Of a DNA stretch of 64,000 nt, positions 1-8,068 are shown in pieces (the first letter of the stretch is position 1; every line of letters begins with the position of its first letter). The position numbers were made by a program, and so were the translations under genes. The notes under the pieces are model-generated. The model searched no databases. It was not told where the DNA came from and worked only from the letters and a program-made list of their open reading frames with translations. The stretch is from Streptomyces sp. NK08204 (GTDB taxonomy: Bacteria > Actinomycetota > Actinomycetes > Streptomycetales > Streptomycetaceae): the NCBI RefSeq assembly GCF_020400585.1, contig NZ_JAINVF010000022.1, positions 58,839-122,838 on the forward strand. Direction: 5' to 3'.

Positions 1-1
1 C

Positions 2-235
2 GCCGCCGACAACCCGGTCGAGGTGGCCGAGGACCGGGAGCTGCGGCGGTTCCTGGCGCGGGCGATCAACACGCTGCCCGACCGGGAGAAGACCGTCGTC
101 ACCCTGTACTACTACGAAGGGCTCACCCTCGCCGAGATCGGCAATGTGCTCGGGGTCACCGAGAGCCGGGTCAGCCAGATCCACACCAAGTCGGTGCTGC
201 AGCTGCGGGCCAAGCTGGCCGGCTTCGGACGCTGA
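2..235 (+). CDS. whiG: RNA polymerase sigma factor WhiG, C-terminal part
   Basis: Only the last 77 codons are in the window; the frame is open to the left edge and stops at 233-235. The peptide is sigma region 4, with a helix-turn-helix around TLAEIGNVLGVTESRVSQIH that would contact the -35 element. The short spacing and the ending QLRAKLAGFGR fit the FliA/WhiG class, which in Streptomyces commits aerial hyphae to sporulation. The downstream order (TetR regulator, M23 peptidase, rpsB, tsf, pyrH, frr, cdsA) is the usual Streptomyces whiG neighbourhood and supports the name. Confidence 0.9.
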   Translation, partial: AADNPVEVAEDRELRRFLARAINTLPDREKTVVTLYYYEGLTLAEIGNVLGVTESRVSQIHTKSVLQLRAKLAGFGR

Positions 236-286
236 GCGCGCCCACGGCGCTGCGTCGTCTCCCGTTCGTGGGGGCGCGTCCGTAAA

Positions 287-877
287 GTGGTTGACGTGCC
301 AAGGATTCGAGCGGCCTCCGTGGCCGAGCACCGGTCGATGCAGCGAGCCGCCCTGTTGGACGCGGCTCGGTGCCTGCTGTCCGAGGGCGGGACGGAAGCA
401 CTGACATTTCCCGCGCTGGCCGAACGGACGGGGCTGGCGCGGTCGTCCGTGTACGAGTACTTCCGCTCTCGGGCGGCCGTCGTCGAAGAGCTGTGCAAGG
501 TCGACTTCCCCGTGTGGGCGGCCGAGGTCGCGGCGGCCATGGAGCGGGCGGAGTCAGCCGAGGGCAAGGTCGAGGCGTATGTGCGCCAGCAGCTGGCTCT
601 GGTCGGGGACCGGCGGCACCGGGCCGTCGTCGCGATCTCGGCGAGCGAGCTGGACGCCGGGGCTCGGGAGAAGATCCGGGCGGCCCACGGGGGGCTCGTG
701 ACGATGGTCGTCGAGGCACTCCAGGAGATGGGGCACGAGCAGCCACGGCTGGCGGCGCTGCTGCTGCAGGGGATCGTGGACGCGGCGGTGCGGCGGATCG
801 AACTGGGGGCGGCGGAGGATCCCGCGGTGATCACGGGCGCGGCGGTGACGATGGCTCTGCGGGGTGTGCGCGGCTGA
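287..877 (+). CDS. TetR family transcriptional regulator
   Basis: A 196-residue protein, the usual TetR length. The N-terminal helix-turn-helix (about residues 19-62) contains LLDAARCLLSEGGTEALTF and LAERTGLARSSVYEYF, the typical TetR recognition layout. The C-terminal half is alpha-helical and would bind a ligand and dimerise. The start is a GTG (287); a second GTG at 296 is also possible. It lies 51 bp after whiG on the same strand. The 3' end overlaps the 3' end of the convergent peptidase gene by 47 bp. The ligand and targets cannot be read from sequence. Confidence 0.85.
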   Translation: MVDVPRIRAASVAEHRSMQRAALLDAARCLLSEGGTEALTFPALAERTGLARSSVYEYFRSRAAVVEELCKVDFPVWAAEVAAAMERAESAEGKVEAYVRQQLALVGDRRHRAVVAISASELDAGAREKIRAAHGGLVTMVVEALQEMGHEQPRLAALLLQGIVDAAVRRIELGAAEDPAVITGAAVTMALRGVRG

Positions 878-1505
878 GCACGGCCGGGCCCGGGACGGGC
901 ACCGCCGCCCGCGGCCGGGCCGGCACCCCCAGCACCGGCAGCAGTCTCGACGGCCCAGGGTGCAGCAGCCACGGGGGCAGCAAGGTGAGCGGGTCCAGGT
1001 ACGTCTCGCCCCGGCGCAGGCCCCAGTGCACGCACGTCGTCGTGGCGCAGTGCGAGCCCGTCGGCTCCACCGCGCCCACCACCCCGCCCGCTCCCACCCT
1101 GTCCCCCTTCCGTACCGATGGGCGCACCGGCTCGTACGTAGTCCGTAGATCCGTGCCCGCCAGCTCCACCGACACCACGCCGCGGCCCGCCACACGGCCC
1201 GCGAACGTCACCCGGCCGGCGGCGACCGCGTGTACCCGGGCGCCGGGCGGGGCCGCCAGGTCGACGCCCCGGTGCCCCGGCCCGTAGACGGTCGCCGGCG
1301 GTTGCCAGCCCCGCAGCACCACCGGCCGGCTGCCCACCGGCCAGGCGCGGCCGATGGCCGGAACCGGTGCCTGGCGGGCGGGCGGGGACTGGGGCGGCGG
1401 GGGGTCCGCCCAGGCCAGGGGAGCCAGCATCGCCACCGTCGCGGCCGGCAGCAGACCCGCCCACCAGGCCGCGCACCGCATCAGTCGTCGCATCGCTCGT
1501 CGCAT
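831..1505 (-). CDS. Secreted M23 (LytM-type) peptidase, possibly degenerate
   Basis: A 224-residue protein with a twin-arginine-free, Arg-rich N-terminus, a hydrophobic signal segment ending near PLAWADPPPP, and one LytM/M23 domain. The zinc motif HRGVDLAAP is present. The second motif reads CVHWGLRRG, so the first His of the usual HxH is a Cys; activity is therefore uncertain. ATG 1505 is preferred over an upstream in-frame GTG (1523) because GGGAGG lies 7 nt before the ATG. A duplicated-zinc peptidase of this type normally cleaves peptidoglycan cross-bridges outside the membrane. It is divergent from rpsB. Confidence 0.8.
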   Translation of the reverse strand: MRRAMRRLMRCAAWWAGLLPAATVAMLAPLAWADPPPPQSPPARQAPVPAIGRAWPVGSRPVVLRGWQPPATVYGPGHRGVDLAAPPGARVHAVAAGRVTFAGRVAGRGVVSVELAGTDLRTTYEPVRPSVRKGDRVGAGGVVGAVEPTGSHCATTTCVHWGLRRGETYLDPLTLLPPWLLHPGPSRLLPVLGVPARPRAAVPVPGPAVLSRAHPAEPSSPPRP

Positions 1506-1779
1506 GCGGAAACCCTCCCGCACCTGCGCCGATCATGGCCGGGACCTGTGGACAACTCCCCGGTTGTGGACAGCGGCGTCACCCGGGGCCCCGGCGGTCC
1601 CGTACACTTCTTCTGGCGATCCGGGTCACCGGGTCGACTTCGCACGCCCCGGTACGGCTTCCGGCAACGGTTCGTACCAAGCGCCCCTCGGTCCCTCGCG
1701 GCACGGCGCATACCGGGCGTCAGGCGCGTCCGCCGTCCGGCGGACGCGGCACAACCGAGAAACTCAAGGAGATACGGCC

Positions 1780-2640
1780 ATGGCCGTCGTCACGATGCGG
1801 GAGCTGCTGGAGAGCGGCGTCCACTTCGGTCACCAGACCCGTCGCTGGAACCCGAAGATGAAGCGCTTCATCTTCACCGAGCGCAACGGCATCTACATCA
1901 TTGACCTGCTCCAGTCGCTGTCGTACATCGACCGCGCCTACGAGTTCGTCAAGGAGACCGTCGCCCACGGCGGCACGGTCATGTTCGTCGGCACGAAGAA
2001 GCAGGCGCAGGAGGCCATCGCCGAGCAGGCCACCCGCGTCGGCATGCCCTACGTCAACCAGCGCTGGCTGGGCGGCATGCTCACCAACTTCTCGACCGTC
2101 TACAAGCGTCTGCAGCGCCTGAAGGAGCTTGAGCAGATCGACTTCGAGGACGTCGCGTCCTCCGGTCTGACCAAGAAGGAGCTGCTGGTCCTCTCCCGCG
2201 AGAAGGCCAAGCTGGAGAAGACCCTCGGCGGTATCCGCGAGATGCAGAAGGTGCCCAGCGCCGTCTGGATCGTGGACACCAAGAAGGAGCACATCGCCGT
2301 TGGTGAGGCCCGGAAGCTGAACATCCCGGTCGTCGCGATCCTCGACACCAACTGCGACCCCGACGAGGTCGACTACAAGATCCCGGGCAACGACGACGCG
2401 ATCCGCTCCGTCACCCTGCTCACCCGCGTGATCGCCGACGCCGTCGCCGAGGGCCTCATCGCCCGCTCGGGCGTCGCCGCCGAGGGCAAGGGAGAGAAGG
2501 CCGCGGGCGAGCCGCTCGCCGAGTGGGAGCGCGACCTGCTCGAGGGCGAGAAGAAGGCTGAGGAGGCTCCGGCCGCCGAGGCTCCGGCCGCCGAGGCCGC
2601 CCCCGCCGAGGCTCCGGCCGCCGAGGGCGAGCAGGCCTGA
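1780..2640 (+). CDS. rpsB: 30S ribosomal protein S2
   Basis: A 286-residue protein starting MAVVTMRELLESGVHFGHQT, the invariant S2 N-terminus. It continues with MFVGTKKQAQE, QRWLGGMLTNF and the DTNCDPDEVDYKIPGNDDA block found in all bacterial S2 proteins. ATG 1780 is chosen over the longer open frame because AAGGAG lies 8 nt upstream and the N-terminus matches the family. The last 35 or so residues are an Ala/Pro/Glu-rich tail typical of streptomycetes. S2 is needed for mRNA recruitment by the small subunit. It heads the rpsB-tsf pair. Confidence 0.98.
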   Translation: MAVVTMRELLESGVHFGHQTRRWNPKMKRFIFTERNGIYIIDLLQSLSYIDRAYEFVKETVAHGGTVMFVGTKKQAQEAIAEQATRVGMPYVNQRWLGGMLTNFSTVYKRLQRLKELEQIDFEDVASSGLTKKELLVLSREKAKLEKTLGGIREMQKVPSAVWIVDTKKEHIAVGEARKLNIPVVAILDTNCDPDEVDYKIPGNDDAIRSVTLLTRVIADAVAEGLIARSGVAAEGKGEKAAGEPLAEWERDLLEGEKKAEEAPAAEAPAAEAAPAEAPAAEGEQA

Positions 2641-2655
2641 TCGTCAGCGTTGACG

Positions 2656-2686
2656 GCGGGGGCGGCGACATGAAGTCCGCCCCCGC
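2656..2686 (+). terminator. Hairpin between rpsB and tsf
   Basis: A 10-bp perfect GC stem (GCGGGGGCGG / CCGCCCCCGC) with an 11-nt loop, 16 nt after the rpsB stop. No U-tract follows, as is usual in streptomycetes. It may act as an attenuator that lowers tsf relative to rpsB rather than as a full terminator. Confidence 0.6.
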
Positions 2687-2865
2687 TGTTCACCCGTAGG
2701 TCGGCAACGAGTCGGCGCGCCACCCGGATCCAACGTCTACATGTGAACCGTAGAAATCATGTGGGCCGTAGCAATACGGAACACGGATACGTGGATCCGG
2801 ACACGTGGACCGCAGACCGTGCGGATCTGAAGATCTTCCAGACTTCGAGAAAGACTCACAGACTC

Positions 2866-3702
2866 ATGGCGAACTACACCGCCGCCGACGTCAAGAAGCT
2901 CCGCGAGCTGACCGGCGCCGGCATGATGGACTGCAAGAAGGCGCTGGACGAGGCCGAGGGCAACGTCGACAAGGCCGTCGAGGCGCTGCGCATCAAGGGC
3001 CAGAAGGGCGTCGCCAAGCGCGAGGGCCGCTCCGCCGAGAACGGCGCCGTGGTCTCCATCATCGCCGACGACAACTCCTCCGGCGTCCTCGTCGAGCTGA
3101 AGTGCGAGACGGACTTCGTCGCCAAGGGCGAGAAGTTCCAGGCCGTCGCCAACAAGATCGCCGAGCACGTCGCCGCGACCTCCCCGGCCGACATCGAGGC
3201 CCTGCTCGCCTCCGAGATCGAGCCCGGCAAGACCGTCCAGGCGTTCGTGGACGAGGCCAACGCCAACCTCGGCGAGAAGATCGTCCTGGACCGCTTCGCG
3301 CAGTACTCCGACGGCTTCGTGCTCGCCTACATGCACCGCACGATGCCGGACCTGCCCCCGCAGATCGGTGTCCTCGTCGAGCTCGACAAGCCGAACGCCG
3401 AGGTCGCCAAGGGCATCGCGCAGCACATCGCCGCCTTCGCGCCGAAGTTCCTCGCCAAGGAGGACGTGCCGGCCGAGGTCGTCGAGTCCGAGCGCCGCAT
3501 CGCCGAGGAGACCACCCGCGCCGAGGGCAAGCCCGAGGCCGCGATCGCCAAGATCGTCGAAGGTCGTCTGAACGGTTTCTTCAAGGACGCCACGCTGCTC
3601 GGTCAGCCGTACGCGCTGGACAACAAGAAGTCGGTCCAGAAGGTCCTGGACGAGGCCGGTGTCACCCTGAAGCGCTTCACGCGCATCAAGGTCGGCATCT
3701 GA
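2866..3702 (+). CDS. tsf: Translation elongation factor Ts
   Basis: A 278-residue protein, the normal Streptomyces EF-Ts length. It has the N-terminal UBA-like domain (MANYTAADVKKLRELTGAGMMDCKKAL), the core signature ECETDFVAK written here as KCETDFVAKGE, and the dimerisation and C-terminal modules. EF-Ts exchanges GDP for GTP on EF-Tu in the cytoplasm. The ATG at 2866 is fixed by the family N-terminus, although the open frame extends further upstream. The 225-nt gap after rpsB suggests its own promoter in addition to read-through. Confidence 0.98.
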   Translation: MANYTAADVKKLRELTGAGMMDCKKALDEAEGNVDKAVEALRIKGQKGVAKREGRSAENGAVVSIIADDNSSGVLVELKCETDFVAKGEKFQAVANKIAEHVAATSPADIEALLASEIEPGKTVQAFVDEANANLGEKIVLDRFAQYSDGFVLAYMHRTMPDLPPQIGVLVELDKPNAEVAKGIAQHIAAFAPKFLAKEDVPAEVVESERRIAEETTRAEGKPEAAIAKIVEGRLNGFFKDATLLGQPYALDNKKSVQKVLDEAGVTLKRFTRIKVGI

Positions 3703-3905
3703 GTCCGTACCGCGATCGACGCGCGACCCGTGAGCAGTTCTCGATAGGGTCGACAGCAGTCGTCCGCACACACCGCCACACCCCGGCACGTGGCGGACGG
3801 CAGCAGATCTGACGAGGAGGCCATTGCCGCGCATGGGAGCGAACAGCGACCCGACCGGCAGTGGCCTTCTTCGTATGTGCAACACGTGAAAGAGGCGGGA
3901 TCTCC

Positions 3906-4664
3906 ATGACCACCAAGGCCCAGAAGAGCGACGACGGCAAAGTACACGGCCGGTTTCTGCTGAAGCTGTCCGGAGAGGCCTTCTCCGGTGGCGGGGGCCT
4001 GGGCGTGGACCCCGACGTGGTGCACAAGATCGCCCGTGAGATCGCGGCCGTCGTGCGCGACGGGGCGCAGGTCGCCGTCGTCATCGGCGGCGGCAACTTC
4101 TTCCGCGGCGCCGAACTCCAGCAGCGCGGCATGGACCGCGCCCGCTCCGACTACATGGGCATGCTCGGCACCGTGATGAACTGCCTCGCCCTCCAGGACT
4201 TCCTGGAGAAGGAGGGCATCGACAGCCGGGTGCAGACCGCCATCACGATGGGCCAGGTCGCCGAGCCCTACATCCCGCTGCGCGCCGTGCGCCACCTGGA
4301 GAAGGGCCGCGTGGTCATCTTCGGCGCCGGTATGGGCATGCCGTACTTCTCCACCGACACCACCGCCGCCCAGCGCGCCCTGGAGATCGACGCCGAGGCG
4401 CTGCTCATGGGCAAGAACGGCGTGGACGGGGTCTACGACTCCGACCCCAAGGCCAACCCGGACGCCGTCAAGTTCGACGCCCTCAGCTATGGCGAGGTCA
4501 TCACGCGCGACCTCAAGGTCGCCGACGCCACCGCCATCACGCTGTGCCGTGACAACAAGCTTCCGATCCTCGTGTTCGAACTCCTGGCGGAGGGCAATAT
4601 CGCCCGGGCCGTCAAGGGTGAGAAGATCGGCACGCTGGTGGGCGACCAGGGCAGCCGGGACTGA
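3906..4664 (+). CDS. pyrH: Uridylate kinase (UMP kinase)
   Basis: A 252-residue amino-acid-kinase-family protein. Recognisable blocks are RFLLKLSGEAFSG (phosphate loop), VIGGGNFFRG, and TDTTAAQRALEIDAE near the UMP site. The enzyme makes UDP from UMP in the cytoplasm, feeding RNA and cell-wall precursor synthesis. ATG 3906 is preceded by a purine-rich AAAGAGGCGGG stretch. It sits in the conserved tsf-pyrH-frr-cdsA order. The first dozen residues are variable and unconserved, as usual in actinomycetes. Confidence 0.97.
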   Translation: MTTKAQKSDDGKVHGRFLLKLSGEAFSGGGGLGVDPDVVHKIAREIAAVVRDGAQVAVVIGGGNFFRGAELQQRGMDRARSDYMGMLGTVMNCLALQDFLEKEGIDSRVQTAITMGQVAEPYIPLRAVRHLEKGRVVIFGAGMGMPYFSTDTTAAQRALEIDAEALLMGKNGVDGVYDSDPKANPDAVKFDALSYGEVITRDLKVADATAITLCRDNKLPILVFELLAEGNIARAVKGEKIGTLVGDQGSRD

Positions 4665-4848
4665 CCGGCACACCCCCTTCGCCCCGGGTACGACACCTGT
4701 CCGAGGGACGGACGGGACGCATCCTGGCCGGAGGATGGACAATGTCCTGCCGGTCGGGAACCGTGCAGGAAGAAGACGCGACGCAGCCGGCCGCCGCCCC
4801 GACAAGGAACCGCAGCCGGGCCTTACTCAAGACACGCAGGAGCAAGTG

Positions 4849-5406
4849 GTGATCGAAGAGACCCTCCTCGAGGCCGAGGAGAAGATGGAGAAGGCCGTCG
4901 TGGTCGCCAAGGAGGACTTCGCCGCGATCCGTACCGGCCGTGCGCACCCGGCGATGTTCAACAAGATCGTGGCCGACTACTACGGTGCCCTGACGCCGAT
5001 CAACCAGCTGGCTTCGTTCTCCGTGCCGGAGCCGCGCATGGCGGTCGTGACGCCGTTCGACAAGAGCGCGCTGCGCAACATCGAGCAGGCGATCCGCGAC
5101 TCCGACCTGGGCGTCAACCCCAGCAACGACGGCAACATCATCCGGGTGGTGTTCCCCGAGCTGACCGAGGAGCGCCGCCGCGACTACATCAAGGTCGCCA
5201 AGGGCAAGGCGGAGGACTCCAAGGTGTCCATCCGCTCCGTGCGCCGCAAGGCCAAGGACGCCATCGACAAGCTCGTCAAGGACGGCGAGATCGGTGAGGA
5301 CGAGGGCCGTCGTGCGGAGAAGGAGCTGGACGACACCACCGCCAAGTACGTCGCCCAGGTGGACGAGCTCCTGAAGCACAAGGAAGCAGAGCTGCTCGAA
5401 GTCTGA
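4849..5406 (+). CDS. frr: Ribosome recycling factor
   Basis: A 185-residue protein, the standard RRF length. It has the family blocks RTGRAHPAMFNKI, YYGALTPINQLASF and PELTEERRRDYIKVAK. RRF with EF-G splits post-termination ribosomes. Two adjacent GTG codons occur at 4846 and 4849; 4849 gives the family N-terminus (M-IEETLLEAEEKM), with CAGGAG about 7 nt upstream. The stop overlaps the cdsA start (TGATG), so cdsA is translationally coupled. Confidence 0.97.
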   Translation: MIEETLLEAEEKMEKAVVVAKEDFAAIRTGRAHPAMFNKIVADYYGALTPINQLASFSVPEPRMAVVTPFDKSALRNIEQAIRDSDLGVNPSNDGNIIRVVFPELTEERRRDYIKVAKGKAEDSKVSIRSVRRKAKDAIDKLVKDGEIGEDEGRRAEKELDDTTAKYVAQVDELLKHKEAELLEV

Positions 5407-6623
5407 TGAGCGACTCTTCCTGGGGGGCGCCGCCACCGGCGGGGCAGGCCGGCTACTGGGGGTCCACCGAGGGTGGGCCTGTCCAGGAGGCTGCCCCGGC
5501 GGGACCCGCGTACGATGCGCCCGAGGCGCAGCAGACTCGCCCCATGCCCATCGTGCCCGACGTACCCGCGTATGGCGGAGACCAGGACGACGAACAGGGG
5601 GCCGCTCGGCTGGGCGGCCCCCTGTTCCGAGACGAGACGTTCATGCCTGCGCAGGGTCACACACCCGGGCACGGTCACAGCCACGCGCAAGGTCCCGTAC
5701 CCGCGCACGGTCACACGCCCGAGCAGGGCCACACTCCCGCCTACCGTCCCCGTCAGAATCCGGAGCCCATGCCCGACGCCCCGCAGCCGGCGCCAGCGCC
5801 GCAGAAGAAGAGCGCGGGCCGTGACCTGAGCGCGGCCATAGGGGTCGGCGTCGGGCTCGGTGTGGTGATCGTCGCGTCCCTGTTCATCGTCAAGGCCGTG
5901 TTCGTCGGCGTGGTCGCCGTCGCCGTGGTCGTGGGCCTGTGGGAGCTGACCAGCAGGCTCCAGGAGCGCAAGGACATCAAGGCGCCGCTCGTGCCGCTCG
6001 CGGTGGGCGGCGCGGCGATGGTGGTCGCCGGGTACGTGCGGGGTGCCGAGGGCGCGTGGGTCGCCATGGCGCTGACGGCCCTGGCTGTACTGGTCTGGCG
6101 TATGACGGAGCCACCGGAGGGTTACCTCAAGGACGTCACGGCCGGTGTCTTCGCCGCGTTCTACGTGCCTTTCCTGGCCACGTTCGTCGCGATGATGCTC
6201 ACCGCCGACGACGGCCCCTGGCGGGTGCTGACCTTCCTGCTGCTGACGGTCGTCAGCGACACCGGCGCGTACGCCGTCGGCTGGCGCTTCGGCAAGCACA
6301 AGCTGGCCCCGCGCATCAGCCCCGGCAAGACCCGCGAGGGCCTGCTCGGCGCGGTGCTGTTCGCCATGATCGCCGGCGCGCTGTGCATGCAGTTCCTGAT
6401 CGACGACGGCAGTTGGTGGCAGGGCCTCCTGGTGGGCCTCGCGGTCGCGGCCAGCGCGACACTCGGCGACCTCGGCGAGTCCATGATCAAGCGTGACCTG
6501 GGCATCAAGGACATGGGCACCTTGCTCCCCGGTCACGGCGGCATCATGGACCGCCTGGACTCGCTGCTGCCGACGGCTCCGGTGGTGTGGCTGCTTCTCG
6601 TGATCTTCGTGGGCAGCGGCTGA
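5406..6623 (+). CDS. cdsA: Phosphatidate cytidylyltransferase (CDP-diglyceride synthase)
   Basis: A 405-residue integral membrane enzyme making CDP-diacylglycerol from CTP and phosphatidate, the branch point for phospholipids. The catalytic C-terminus has SxxKRDLGIKDMGTLLPGHGG followed by IMDRLDS, the family signature. About eight hydrophobic segments span residues 140-400. The first 140 residues are a Pro/His-rich cytoplasmic extension with repeated HTP-GHxHxxG elements (about residues 82-115), which makes it longer than the usual 270-300 residues. The start ATG overlaps the frr stop. Confidence 0.95.
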   Translation: MSDSSWGAPPPAGQAGYWGSTEGGPVQEAAPAGPAYDAPEAQQTRPMPIVPDVPAYGGDQDDEQGAARLGGPLFRDETFMPAQGHTPGHGHSHAQGPVPAHGHTPEQGHTPAYRPRQNPEPMPDAPQPAPAPQKKSAGRDLSAAIGVGVGLGVVIVASLFIVKAVFVGVVAVAVVVGLWELTSRLQERKDIKAPLVPLAVGGAAMVVAGYVRGAEGAWVAMALTALAVLVWRMTEPPEGYLKDVTAGVFAAFYVPFLATFVAMMLTADDGPWRVLTFLLLTVVSDTGAYAVGWRFGKHKLAPRISPGKTREGLLGAVLFAMIAGALCMQFLIDDGSWWQGLLVGLAVAASATLGDLGESMIKRDLGIKDMGTLLPGHGGIMDRLDSLLPTAPVVWLLLVIFVGSG

Positions 6624-6653
6624 TTCGCACGTCCTCTGCCAACGGCTACGGCT

Positions 6654-6684
6654 ACGGGCCCCACTCCTGTCGGAGGGGGCCCGT
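6654..6684 (+). terminator. Terminator after cdsA
   Basis: ACGGGCCCC (6654-6662) pairs with GGGGCCCGT (6676-6684), and an inner CTCC/GGAG adds four pairs with one bulged A. It ends the core rpsB-cdsA block before the accessory region. Confidence 0.75.
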
Positions 6685-6882
6685 TGTCATGCACGACAAC
6701 AAGCCCCGGGCTCGCCGCGGTTCAAGTGGAATGAGGATCGGGCTAGAGGATGAATGAGTGATCGGGAGGGCCGACACGGGCCTGCCAAGGCATATGAATC
6801 CACTCGGCATGTACTTTGAGTGCCCATTCGACTTCAATGCGTAATTGTACCTCGTCATGCAGAGGCACGGAGGGCAGGATTC

Positions 6883-7254
6883 ATGCGCAAGCTCCAGAAG
6901 TTCGTGATCACCGCTGTGACGCTTGGAGGTCTGGTAGCGCTGGGCGCGGGAAGCGCCTACGCCGCCGACCACAGGGTGAAGGAGAACAAGGGTTCCCACT
7001 CTCTCGGCAAGGTGAATCAGGGCAACCAGGCGGTGGGGGTCGCAGGCGGGGTCAACCAGGTGAACGAGGCGATGGCAATCACCGGCGAGGTGAATCAGGG
7101 GAATCAGGCCGTGGGGGTCGCCGGTGACGTCAACCAGGCGAACGAGGCGATCGGAATCATCGGTAAGGCGAATCAGGGGAATCAGGCGGTGGGGGTCGCC
7201 GGTGGGGTGAATCAGGGGAATGAGGCGATCGGGATCAGCAGCGGGGCGCGCTAG
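6883..7254 (+). CDS. Small secreted protein with six 13-residue NQxN repeats
   Basis: A 123-residue protein of unknown function. Residues 1-27 are a clear signal peptide (MRKLQKF, hydrophobic core, then AGSAYA before ADHRV). After a short polar stretch come six 13-residue units arranged as three 26-residue pairs that alternate VNQGNQAVGVAGG-like and VNQ-x-NEA-(I/M) units. ATG 6883 is chosen because GGAGGG lies just upstream and the signal peptide begins there. The repeat recalls curlin-type or short beta-solenoid amyloid repeats only in its spaced Asn/Gln pattern; I do not recognise the family. A paralogue lies 320 bp downstream. Confidence 0.8.
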   Translation: MRKLQKFVITAVTLGGLVALGAGSAYAADHRVKENKGSHSLGKVNQGNQAVGVAGGVNQVNEAMAITGEVNQGNQAVGVAGDVNQANEAIGIIGKANQGNQAVGVAGGVNQGNEAIGISSGAR

Positions 7255-7302
7255 GGAAGCCGGGGCCGAACATGCCGAACCTGTCGATCGTTTCGGCAAC
7301 GC

Positions 7303-7330
7303 GAACCCGCTACGGTCTCGTGGCGGGTTC
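7303..7330 (+). terminator. Terminator between the two repeat-protein genes
   Basis: GAACCCGCTACG pairs with CGTGGCGGGTTC (12 pairs, one G-T) around a GTCT loop, followed by GGTTTT. Its stem closely resembles that of the terminator after the second repeat gene, suggesting the gene and its terminator were duplicated together. Confidence 0.75.
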
Positions 7331-7573
7331 CGTCGGTTTTGAGGTGGTGCGGGAGAGCGGGCCTCCGTTCCGGCCAGGGGCAGCGGAGGCGTCGAGCGCG
7401 CAAGACGGCGCCCACCTGGGGTGACGCGGGACCGCGCAGAGCCGGGGGGCGAGGTGCTCGCCACGAGAGTGCACCGGCCCGTCACGCCGGCGTCACGCGA
7501 CTGTGATGCCCAGGACTCCACGATGGCTGGTGCAGACAAGCGCACATCCGCTTTCACATGCAAGGAAACCACC

Positions 7574-7990
7574 ATGGTGAGAAACATCCGGCATCGCATA
7601 CCTCGTCTGATAGGCGCGTCCAGCTTGGTTGCGACGCTTGCTCTCGGGGCAGGGACCGGCACTGCCGCAGCAGCGCATCAGGAGATTTCAAAGCCAAAGG
7701 CGTCCCCTGCAGCACCGAACATATGCGGCAAGCCGCCGCATGCGAACTTCTGCCCCCGGGTCCACACGAACCAGGGGAACCAGGCGATCGGTCGCGGTGG
7801 GAACACGAACCAGGGGAACCAGGCGATCGGTGGCGTGGGCAACACCAATCAGGGGAACCAGGCGATCGGTGGCGTGGGCAACACCAATCAGGGGAACCAG
7901 GCGATCGGTGGCGTGGGCAACACCAATCAGGGGAACCAGGCGATCGGTGGCCTTGGCAACACGAACCAGGGGAACCAGGCGATCGGGTAG
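7574..7990 (+). CDS. Small secreted protein with tandem NQGNQAIG repeats
   Basis: A 138-residue protein of unknown function. A signal peptide spans about residues 1-33 (MVRNIRHRIPRLIGASS, hydrophobic core, TAAAA). A linker with two Cys (residues 51 and 60) follows. Six near-identical 13-residue units (consensus TNQGNQAIGGVGN) then run to the last codon, so the protein ends inside a repeat. ATG 7574 has AAGGA 7-8 nt upstream. It is related to the preceding gene but its units are far more uniform, which points to recent expansion. The two Cys could form a disulfide outside the cell. Confidence 0.8.
   Translation: MVRNIRHRIPRLIGASSLVATLALGAGTGTAAAAHQEISKPKASPAAPNICGKPPHANFCPRVHTNQGNQAIGRGGNTNQGNQAIGGVGNTNQGNQAIGGVGNTNQGNQAIGGVGNTNQGNQAIGGLGNTNQGNQAIG
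7763..7987 (+). repeat. 39-bp coding tandem repeat, six units
   Basis: A 39-nt unit encoding 13 residues is repeated six times, the last unit truncated by the stop codon. The central three units are virtually identical at DNA level (AACACCAATCAGGGGAACC core). Such uniform tandem DNA can expand or contract by slippage, so copy number may differ between isolates. Confidence 0.9.
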
Positions 7991-8008
7991 CGAACTCCCA
8001 TCGACAAA

Positions 8009-8042
8009 GCGAACCCGCCACGGGCAACCGTGGCGGGTTCGC
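8009..8042. terminator. Strong bidirectional terminator
   Basis: A perfect 15-bp stem GCGAACCCGCCACGG / CCGTGGCGGGTTCGC closed by a GCAA tetraloop of the stable GNRA type. It lies between convergent genes and can serve both. Confidence 0.9.
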
Positions 8043-8068
8043 CGACGTTGGGGTGGGTGTGCGCCGGA

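Noticed and set aside
7763..7987. Possible CRISPR array from regular 39-bp repeats
   Set aside because: Units are contiguous with no unique spacers, encode an in-frame peptide after a signal sequence, and no cas genes are present.
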